Below are positions 1-4,714 of a stretch of 6,571 bases of DNA, piece by piece. Position numbers and translations under genes: made by a program. The stretch is from Candidatus Tariuqbacter arcticus (GTDB lineage: Bacteria > Electryoneota > Tariuqbacteria > Tariuqbacterales > Tariuqbacteraceae): contig JABMRZ010000405.1 of NCBI GenBank assembly GCA_013202315.1, positions 1 to 6,571 of the forward strand. Direction: 5' to 3'. Position 1 is the stretch's first letter, and each line of letters starts with the position of its first letter. The notes under the pieces are model-generated. The model saw only the letters and a program-made list of their open reading frames with translations. It was not told the DNA's origin and searched no databases.

Positions 1-169
1 CCTTATCATTACTTCATTACTTTATTACTGTGAATCCTTATCATTACTTCATTACTTTATTACTGTGAATCTTACTTTATTACTGTGAATCCATATTATT
101 ACTTCATTACTTTATTACTGTGAATCCTCATTACTTTATTACTGTGAATCTTACTTTATTACTGTGAAT
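1..169. repeat. Imperfect direct-repeat array, six copies of a 19-bp core
   Basis: The core TTACTTTATTACTGTGAAT occurs six times without mismatch, at 17-35, 52-70, 72-90, 107-125, 131-149 and 151-169. The full units are 35, 35, 20, 35, 24 and 20 bp long. The long units add a 5' extension such as CCTTATCATTACTTC; the short ones have lost most of it. The long units themselves contain a smaller ATTACTNN octamer repeated three times, so the array is nested. The left end lies at the window border, so more copies may exist outside. It does not look like CRISPR, because there are no unique spacers of constant length. The last copy contains the GTG at 164 that could start the next gene. Its function is unknown; replication slippage would explain the unequal units. 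Confidence 0.93.
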
Positions 170-190
170 ACTTCTCTTTTGAATTTCTAT

Positions 191-940
191 ATGAGTCGTG
201 TAACCCACAGAATAATCCTCACCGCCGCTGTCCTCATAATTTGTCAACCGCTGGCTCATTCGCAGGAAGCGGTTCGGAGCGATACCCTGCTGAAGCTGGC
301 GGTTTTCAAGCCGCATACTCTGGTTTATGATAATCCTAAAGGGAAAATTATCGGTCATATAGACCGGGGGAGGGTGATAAGACTGCTCGGCTCGGAAGGG
401 ATGTGGCTTCATTTCACCACCTGGGATTTCAATTCGGGATGGCTCCGCTGGGAGAATACGGTAACCCTCGATGAATGGGCGAATAGCCCCCGTTTCGATT
501 CATTACAGACGATTATAATAGCTTGGGAAAGGGCGGTGAAGGCGCTGGATGAGGGGATAGACGAGTCGCTGGCGATTATTCAAAGCTATAGAGATGGGAT
601 TTCCGCCGGTGAAATTAGCCTTTCTGCAGGAATAGCCGGTATTGAGCGGGAATCGGTGGTGATCGAAAACAGTTTCCGGGAGCTGCATCAAGTCGAGCGA
701 ACGGCGGTTCTGGAAGACGCTGTAAAAGCGCTGGATGGAAAAAGGTGGGCTTTGAGCAACGGTCTGCAGTATTTAGTTGAATATCTCCGGGAGGGGGATG
801 AGGAAAGCGGAACTAATGCGAGTAACTACTTCGATACAGCCGAAAATTTCGTATATGAATATACGCGCATAATTTTCCGCTTGAAATCGACCTATGACCT
901 TTATGATGAAGCGCCCGAAGTGAACAATGAAAAACAATGA
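191..940 (+). CDS. Secreted protein with N-terminal SH3-like domain and helical C-terminal region
   Basis: This is a 249-residue protein of unknown function, probably periplasmic. Residues 1-24 form a signal peptide: basic start MSRVTHR, hydrophobic core, likely cleavage AHS|Q. There is no lipobox, because the residue before Cys18 is Ile. Residues about 36-88 resemble a bacterial SH3 (SH3b) domain: a VYDNP turn, then the GHIDRGRVIRLLG stretch, then WLHF and GWLRW. Such domains usually bind peptides or cell-wall components. Residues 100-235 are charged and mostly helical, with no recognised domain. The ATG at 191 is preferred because it begins a clean signal peptide. An in-frame GTG at 164, inside the last upstream repeat, would add nine residues. 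Neither start has a Shine-Dalgarno site, unlike most other genes here, so the 5' end may have been altered by the repeats. Existence of the gene is well supported; its role is not. Confidence 0.82.
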   Translation: MSRVTHRIILTAAVLIICQPLAHSQEAVRSDTLLKLAVFKPHTLVYDNPKGKIIGHIDRGRVIRLLGSEGMWLHFTTWDFNSGWLRWENTVTLDEWANSPRFDSLQTIIIAWERAVKALDEGIDESLAIIQSYRDGISAGEISLSAGIAGIERESVVIENSFRELHQVERTAVLEDAVKALDGKRWALSNGLQYLVEYLREGDEESGTNASNYFDTAENFVYEYTRIIFRLKSTYDLYDEAPEVNNEKQ

Positions 941-970
941 TATATTTTGCTGGGATTTACGACTATTGAC

Positions 971-996
971 TAAATGTATGTTTTTCTATACATTTA
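971..996. other. AT-rich inverted repeat downstream of the SH3-like gene
   Basis: TAAATGTAT (971-979) pairs perfectly with ATACATTTA (988-996) across an 8-base loop. It begins 30 bp after the upstream stop codon. It could be a weak transcript-end hairpin, but the stem is almost all A/T and no U-run follows, so calling it a terminator is not justified. Confidence 0.4.
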
Positions 997-1075
997 TAAG
1001 TTTGATAATTGCAATAATCTCGTGATTTGGCTTTTATTGCTATAATGAGCGACAAAAGACTTTGTATTTTTATTG

Positions 1076-1099
1076 TAGGGACGAGGCACGGCCTCGTCC
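1076..1099. repeat. Short palindromic GC-rich repeat (TAG + 9-bp hairpin)
   Basis: TAG is followed by GGACGAGGC (1079-1087), a 3-base ACG loop and the perfect complement GCCTCGTCC (1091-1099). It stands out as GC-rich in a very AT-rich gap. The element at the end of the window has the same architecture with a different stem, which suggests a family of dispersed palindromic elements. It lacks a U-tract, so it is not a classical terminator. Confidence 0.6.
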
Positions 1100-1186
1100 A
1101 CAAATGTGACAATCATTAATGTCGTTTAATATAATAGGATTATTTGTATCATTATAGGTCTTTTAAAAACGGCTAAAATATATTTA

Positions 1187-1216
1187 TTGCAAATGTTTGA
1201 TAATTAAGTATATATT
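1187..1216 (+). promoter_or_regulatory. Possible sigma70-type promoter for the methyltransferase-CooC operon
   Basis: TTGCAA (1187-1192) and TATATT (1211-1216) are 18 bp apart, which is compatible with a housekeeping promoter and would leave a leader of about 135 nt before the TTG start. The region is so AT-rich that chance matches are likely. This is the best-spaced pair seen, not a firm call. Confidence 0.25.
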
Positions 1217-1225
1217 TCGATTTTG

Positions 1226-1250
1226 AATAGCCATAATAGCCATAATAGCC
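1226..1250. repeat. Tandem nonamer repeat ATAATAGCC
   Basis: Two perfect copies of ATAATAGCC (1233-1241 and 1242-1250) follow a partial copy AATAGCC (1226-1232). The repeat lies about 110 bp before the operon start. Its role is unknown; it could be a regulator site array or simple slippage. Confidence 0.7.
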
Positions 1251-1343
1251 AGTGAATAAAAATCATAATAAACAGATAGATAACCATTTCTTTTTGACAA
1301 AGCTATAATGTTACGCTAAATCGGATAATACTCATTTCAGAAC

Positions 1344-1348
1344 AGGAG
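1344..1348 (+). promoter_or_regulatory. Ribosome-binding site that fixes the TTG start
   Basis: AGGAG lies nine bases before the TTG at 1358. No ATG or GTG in this frame sits at a usable distance, so this site is the main reason to accept the rare TTG start. Confidence 0.8.
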
Positions 1349-1357
1349 TAAGAATAT

Positions 1358-2407
1358 TTGTTCATTCCAAATTGTTTAGCGACTGCTGTGGGCAGTTTCC
1401 CGCATTTAAATGTGAAAGATGCGGTCGAGCGTGTGTTTGAATCCGTTCCGTTCATTCCTGCATGGCCGCAGCTGCCGAAGCGGAATATTAGAGAGAATAT
1501 GTACACCCAGTTTTCGAGTGGAATGCCCTGCTTCAAAATAGACGAGGAAGAGGAAAGGGTCTATTTCCATATCGATGACAGCTTTGAAAGCCAATTGGAA
1601 GAATTCTATACCGCCATCATCGAAGACGACCTGGATTATTTCGCCATCACCGAAGAATACGCCGCGGGACTGCACCATTTCTTGAACCATCCGTTCCCGG
1701 AAGAGGCGCTGTTCGTCAAAGGTCAACTCACCGGACCCATCAGCTTCGGCTTAACTGTCACCGACCAGGGGCGGCGGTCGGTAATTTACCGCCCTGATAT
1801 TTTCGAAGTGGTGGTGAAGACATTGGTGATGAAGGCGCGATGGCAAGTTCGGCAATTGAAGAAACTATGCGATAAGGTGATGCTTTTCATCGATGAACCA
1901 TATCTGTCCGGCTTCGGTTCGGCTTTCATCAATATTACCTATGAAGAAGTCGTCCAGCACTTGAGCGAAGTAATAGAAGCGGCGCAGTCCGAAGGCGCGA
2001 TGGTGGGACTGCATTGCTGCGGTAATACCGATTGGTCGATGGTGATGGAAACACCGGTGGATATTTTAAATTTCGACGCCTATGAATATTCTAAAGGAAT
2101 GACGCTGTATCCGGTTGAGTTAAAGAAGTTCCTGGAAAAGAAGGGAATCTTAGCCTGGGGGATTGTCCCCTCCGCCACCGGGCTGGGCACCACCAAAGAA
2201 TTGCACAAGATATTGATCGAGCGAATTGATAAAATTGCTTCCAGGGGTATCGATAAGCGGCTGATGCTGGAACAATGTCTGCTCACTTCTTCCTGTGGAA
2301 TGGGAAGTCAAACGGTTGAGAAAGCCGACCGGGTGATGGAACTGTTGTGGTCGCTGTCGAGGGTGATGCGGGGCGAATATTTCACTGGAGGTGTCAATTA
2401 TGTATAG
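1358..2407 (+). CDS. MetE/UROD-like zinc-dependent methyltransferase (core methionine synthase-like)
   Basis: This 349-residue cytoplasmic protein belongs to the UROD/MetE-like TIM-barrel superfamily. It is about half the length of classical MetE (roughly 750 residues), so it resembles a lone catalytic 'core MetE' domain. Visible motifs are TAVGSFPH (9-16), KGQLTGPIS (121-129), IDEPYL (178-183), LHCCGNTDW (218-226) and TSSCGMG (310-316). His219, Cys221 and Cys313 are the likely zinc ligands, with Glu243 or Asp240 as a fourth candidate; this metal binds and activates the thiol that accepts the methyl group. The HCCGNT motif also recalls corrinoid:thiol methyltransferases of the MtaA/MtbA type, so homocysteine is the probable but unproven acceptor. 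Bacterial core MetE proteins, as in Dehalococcoides, can take methyl from a corrinoid protein. It is first in an operon with two CooC-type ATPases, which fits a corrinoid or Wood-Ljungdahl link. The start is TTG. Confidence 0.85.
   Translation: MFIPNCLATAVGSFPHLNVKDAVERVFESVPFIPAWPQLPKRNIRENMYTQFSSGMPCFKIDEEEERVYFHIDDSFESQLEEFYTAIIEDDLDYFAITEEYAAGLHHFLNHPFPEEALFVKGQLTGPISFGLTVTDQGRRSVIYRPDIFEVVVKTLVMKARWQVRQLKKLCDKVMLFIDEPYLSGFGSAFINITYEEVVQHLSEVIEAAQSEGAMVGLHCCGNTDWSMVMETPVDILNFDAYEYSKGMTLYPVELKKFLEKKGILAWGIVPSATGLGTTKELHKILIERIDKIASRGIDKRLMLEQCLLTSSCGMGSQTVEKADRVMELLWSLSRVMRGEYFTGGVNYV
2387..2392 (+). promoter_or_regulatory. Ribosome-binding site that decides the first CooC start
   Basis: GGAGGT lies seven bases before the ATG at 2400. 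The alternative GTG at 2391 overlaps this site, so it cannot be the start that the site serves. The site is inside the end of the preceding methyltransferase gene, which indicates coupled translation. Confidence 0.8.
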
Positions 2408-3149
2408 AATCGCTGTCAGCGGAAAAGGGGGGACGGGCAAGACCACCATCAGCGGGCTCATCGTCAAATCCCTGCTTGACGGTGGAATTAAGCCGATTTT
2501 AGCCGTCGACGCCGACCCGGCGGGATGTTTAGCCCCCGTTTTGGGTGCGAAGCCGGAAGTGACTTTGGGCGACATCAGGGAAATGACCCGCGACTCGAAA
2601 GACCTCCCCAAATCCCAATTCGTGGAGATGAGCGTTCAGCAGGCGGTCTGGGAAGGTGAAGGATTCGACCTGATTTCAATGGGGCGCCCTGAAGGTCCTG
2701 GCTGTTATTGCTTCGTCAACAGCCTGCTTCGCGATTCGCTGGAACGGCTGTCGAATTCATATCAGGCGATGGTGATAGACTGCGAAGCGGGGATGGAACA
2801 TCTGTCCCGCCGGACAGCGGGGAGGGTGGATTTACTGGTGTTGGTTTCTGATTTGTCAGCCCGTGGGATAAGAGCCGCCAAGGAAATGATTAACATCGCC
2901 CGGAAATTGGATAATGTCCCCCGCGAAACGAGATTTATCTTGAACTGCACCCGCGAAGGTGAACCGCCGGAATTATTGGCAAATAAAATCAATGAAGCGG
3001 GATTCAGCGATTATCTAACCGCGGTGTATGACCCCGGCATAGTTAATATGGAACTCCGCGGCGAAAGCTTCCTGAAAATAGGGGAAGATTCGCCGGTTTT
3101 AATGGTAGTCAGGGAAATGCTGGATGATTATTTTGGGGAGGGGGAATGA
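2400..3149 (+). CDS. CooC-family ATPase (CO dehydrogenase nickel-insertion type), first paralogue
   Basis: This 249-residue cytoplasmic P-loop ATPase is of the SIMIBI/MinD class. It has a deviant Walker A, GKGGTGKTT (8-16), with the signature first lysine Lys9; a switch I-like AVDADP (35-40); a Walker B/switch II region VIDCEAGMEHLSR (125-137); and a base-binding Asn182. The GCYC motif gives Cys102 and Cys104, matching the CxC pair by which CooC dimers bind nickel or zinc. CooC uses ATP to mature the Ni-Fe-S cluster of CO dehydrogenase/acetyl-CoA synthase. After the CxC this copy reads FVN, not PEN as in its neighbour. It overlaps the methyltransferase gene by 8 bp and the next gene by 4 bp (ATGA), so all three are probably co-translated. 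The ATG is chosen over a GTG nine bases upstream because of the ribosome-binding site. The family is sure; the exact client is inferred. Confidence 0.9.
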   Translation: MYRIAVSGKGGTGKTTISGLIVKSLLDGGIKPILAVDADPAGCLAPVLGAKPEVTLGDIREMTRDSKDLPKSQFVEMSVQQAVWEGEGFDLISMGRPEGPGCYCFVNSLLRDSLERLSNSYQAMVIDCEAGMEHLSRRTAGRVDLLVLVSDLSARGIRAAKEMINIARKLDNVPRETRFILNCTREGEPPELLANKINEAGFSDYLTAVYDPGIVNMELRGESFLKIGEDSPVLMVVREMLDDYFGEGE

Positions 3150-3865
3150 AGTTAGCGATTGCCGGGAAAGGCGGCGCCGGCAAGACCACCATCGCCTCGA
3201 TGATAGCGCGCACCTGGGCGAAAGACGGGTATGAGGTTCTGGCGATTGACGCCGACCCGGACAGCGATCTGCCCTTCGCATTAGGCTTAGATTACGATTC
3301 CGCCCCTAAAATTTCCGAGATGCGGGCGTTGATTAAGGAGCGGACGGGAGGGGCATTCTTCCGCCTCGACCCGGAAGTGAACGATATACTCGACAAATAT
3401 TCGGTGCGGAAGGGGAATCTGCGGTTATTGGTGCTGGGAGCGATTCAGGGCGCGGACAAAGGGTGCGCCTGCCCGGAGAATGCTTTCCTCAAGGCGCTCT
3501 TGCGGCATATCGTTTTGAGTGATAACCAGCGGGTCATCGTCGATTTTGAAGCCGGTATCGAGCATTTGGGGCGGGGGGCGTCTTCCGGGATAGATGTGAT
3601 GTTGATTGTGGTGGAACCGATTATGACCAGCGTGAATTCCTACCGCCGTATCAGGAAATTAGCGGAGGAATTGGGGATAAAGAAGATTTTCGCGCTGGGG
3701 AATAAGGCGCGCGATGAAAGTGACAGGGAGTTCTTATCTGAAAATATCCCCGAAGATGAAATTCTGATGGTGATACCGTTTTCGCAGGAATTGGAGGAGG
3801 CTTCGCGGGTGTATTCCGAAGAGCTGCCGATGGCGGAGGTTTGGCAGGAGTTGGCGGGGATTTGA
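3146..3865 (+). CDS. CooC-family ATPase (CO dehydrogenase nickel-insertion type), second paralogue
   Basis: This 239-residue protein is from the same MinD/CooC class as the gene before it, but clearly divergent in sequence. It shows a deviant Walker A GKGGAGKTT (7-15), IDADPDSD (34-41), the CxC motif GCACPEN (106-112; Cys107 and Cys109), a Walker B/switch II region VDFEAGIEHLGRG (132-144) and GNKARD (185-190) for nucleotide-base recognition. The CxCPEN form is close to canonical CooC, so this is the better candidate for the true nickel-insertion ATPase. Its ATG shares bases with the previous gene's TGA, with a GGGAGG-rich ribosome-binding stretch (3136-3144) just upstream. The two ATPases could form a heterodimer or serve two clients, such as CODH and ACS or a corrinoid protein activator. 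No CODH/ACS subunit is in the window, so the link rests on family knowledge. No clear terminator follows. Confidence 0.9.
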   Translation: MKLAIAGKGGAGKTTIASMIARTWAKDGYEVLAIDADPDSDLPFALGLDYDSAPKISEMRALIKERTGGAFFRLDPEVNDILDKYSVRKGNLRLLVLGAIQGADKGCACPENAFLKALLRHIVLSDNQRVIVDFEAGIEHLGRGASSGIDVMLIVVEPIMTSVNSYRRIRKLAEELGIKKIFALGNKARDESDREFLSENIPEDEILMVIPFSQELEEASRVYSEELPMAEVWQELAGI

Positions 3866-4207
3866 AGAACAGTACAACCTTCGCACCGGTATCGAAAACA
3901 CTAATTCAGAACATAAACGAAAACATGGCCTTGTTCTCTTAAAGGTGAAGAGACCCCCCTCTGGTAGAGACTGTACTCCTCTTAAAATTGACGGGTTTTA
4001 CCTTATACGGTATTTCAAGGTCAAAATCGGGGAGTTGGAAAAGGAAAACCGTCCCGCCAATCACTTGTTTTCAAATTTTTACCGTTCCATCAATGATTTA
4101 CTGATGTAAACATCTCGATTTCTCACCCCAATTTTGTAGTGGCGATCAATCGAATTATTAAACCAACTTTGAATTGTAAAAGGTTTTTACCGAGAATCGG
4201 TGATTAG
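3866..4207. other. Intergenic region between convergent genes, nothing recognised
   Basis: No coding frame longer than a few codons is seen on either strand, and no strong terminator ends either flanking gene. Small items present are a 9-bp direct repeat TTTTTACCG (4076-4084 and 4184-4192), a small hairpin ACCGA-GAA-TCGGT (4189-4201) without a U-run, and overlapping short inverted repeats at 4097-4114 (TTTAC/GTAAA and GATGT/ACATC). The stretch is more AT-rich than the operon before it. It could be an old gene remnant, but nothing shows that. Confidence 0.5.
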
Positions 4208-4591
4208 TTATAAACCTTCCCCGTTTAACCAGTGGTCATGAGTCATTGTTGTAGAGACCAAAGTTGTAACATAACCAGAAGGTGGAATAACGGGAATCCA
4301 ACCCGGTTTATAAACATAAGAAGTCCACCAGCAATCAGATAGGTCTCCATAAACGATTACTGTACGGGTCCCATGTGTATCAGTATAACCCTCAGACCAA
4401 TCACCCTCATCCAACCTAAAATCAGCGTTAGCATATTGGAGAGGAGTATGTGATGGGTACCAGTAATAAACGTAGGAGTGGATTGTGAACTCATTTTCTG
4501 GACCTGGTGTTAGAGGGGTTTGAGCTTCAGCGGGATTAACAATCACTACTCCTATAATGCATAATAGGATAATAGGGATAAGTTTATTCAT
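4208..4591 (-). CDS. Small secreted protein of unknown function
   Basis: This 127-residue protein starts with a clear signal peptide: MNK, a long hydrophobic run (4-18), and a likely cleavage AEA|Q after residue 23. The mature part of about 104 residues is rich in Tyr, Trp, Thr and Val, with only one cysteine (Cys87). It probably folds as a small beta-sandwich. The stretch EGYTDTHGTRTVIVYG (67-82) followed by SYVYKPGW (91-98) recalls carboxypeptidase-regulatory/transthyretin-like repeats, where a 'TD-x-G' turn precedes a 'kpGY' strand. That is a loose resemblance, not an assignment. AGGAG sits six bases before the ATG, and a near-consensus promoter lies upstream. It is divergent from the large secreted protein gene. 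Its base composition is more AT-rich than the operon genes. The gene is well supported by its start signals; its function is not known. Confidence 0.8.
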   Translation of the reverse strand: MNKLIPIILLCIIGVVIVNPAEAQTPLTPGPENEFTIHSYVYYWYPSHTPLQYANADFRLDEGDWSEGYTDTHGTRTVIVYGDLSDCWWTSYVYKPGWIPVIPPSGYVTTLVSTTMTHDHWLNGEGL

Positions 4592-4597
4592 GGATTT

Positions 4598-4602
4598 CTC
4601 CT
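4598..4602 (-). promoter_or_regulatory. Ribosome-binding site of the small secreted protein
   Basis: On the - strand this reads AGGAG within AAAAGGAGA, six bases before the ATG at 4591. It supports this frame as a real gene. Confidence 0.8.
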
Positions 4603-4610
4603 TTTGATAT

Positions 4611-4640
4611 TTGGAAGATTAATATATGTTTCATTATATT
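4611..4640 (+). promoter_or_regulatory. Possible promoter for the large secreted protein
   Basis: TTGGAA (4611-4616) and TATATT (4635-4640) are 18 bp apart and point toward the gene at 4715, leaving a leader of about 65-70 nt. The region is very AT-rich, so other -10 choices exist. It would lie back to back with the - strand promoter, so the two could influence each other. Confidence 0.3.
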
Positions 4641-4653
4641 GTATGTTAAAATT

Positions 4654-4682
4654 AATATACACAATTTATTTTAATTTGTCAA
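4654..4682 (-). promoter_or_regulatory. Near-consensus sigma70 promoter for the small secreted protein
   Basis: On the - strand a perfect TTGACA (bases 4677-4682) is followed, after exactly 17 bp, by TATATT (4654-4659), which matches the consensus at five of six positions. Transcription would begin near 4647 and give a leader of about 55 nt with an AGGAG site. This is the best promoter in the window. Confidence 0.7.
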
Positions 4683-4702
4683 GAGAAAAATAAAAAATTT
4701 TT

Positions 4703-4709
4703 AAAGGAG
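4703..4709 (+). promoter_or_regulatory. Ribosome-binding site of the large secreted protein
   Basis: AAAGGAG lies five bases before the ATG at 4715 and fixes this start, which also gives a proper signal peptide. Confidence 0.85.
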
Positions 4710-4714
4710 TAATA

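Larger units (their letters stand above)
941..1357. other. AT-rich intergenic region without a gene
   Basis: No credible coding frame is seen on either strand. The stretch holds a 9-bp inverted repeat soon after the upstream stop, a GC-rich palindromic element at 1076-1099, an 11-bp direct repeat GTTTGATAATT at 1000-1010 and 1195-1205, a nonamer tandem repeat at 1226-1250, and a possible promoter for the downstream operon. I see no cobalamin, SAM or T-box leader, although the next gene might be expected to carry one. No strong terminator separates it from the SH3 protein gene. Confidence 0.6.

Noticed and set aside
1..169. CRISPR array
   Set aside because: The units are contiguous, of unequal length (20, 24 and 35 bp), and lack unique constant-length spacers; no cas gene is present.
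1294..1309. Perfect TTGACA and TATAAT hexamers just upstream of the operon
   Set aside because: They are only 4 bp apart, far from the roughly 17 bp needed, and neither hexamer has a convincing partner at the right distance. Probably chance in AT-rich DNA.
941..1357. Cobalamin, SAM or T-box riboswitch before the methyltransferase gene
   Set aside because: No conserved riboswitch core or set of GC-containing helices is visible. The only GC-rich hairpin is the isolated 9-bp palindrome at 1076-1099.
1406..1726. A 106-codon open frame on the - strand
   Set aside because: It is fully inside the methyltransferase gene, has no domain or start signal, and is a shadow of that gene.
2150..2611. A 153-codon open frame on the - strand across the methyltransferase/CooC junction
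   Set aside because: It lies opposite two strongly supported genes with recognisable families, has no ribosome-binding site, and shows a composition typical of an antisense shadow frame.
3988..4016. Promoter TTGACG-17-TATTTC in the gap after the CooC genes
   Set aside because: The -10 half is poor and no + strand gene lies downstream for it to serve.
4189..4201. Rho-independent terminator for the small secreted protein gene
   Set aside because: The hairpin ACCGA-GAA-TCGGT has only a 5-bp stem, and in the gene's direction it is followed by A residues, not a U-run.
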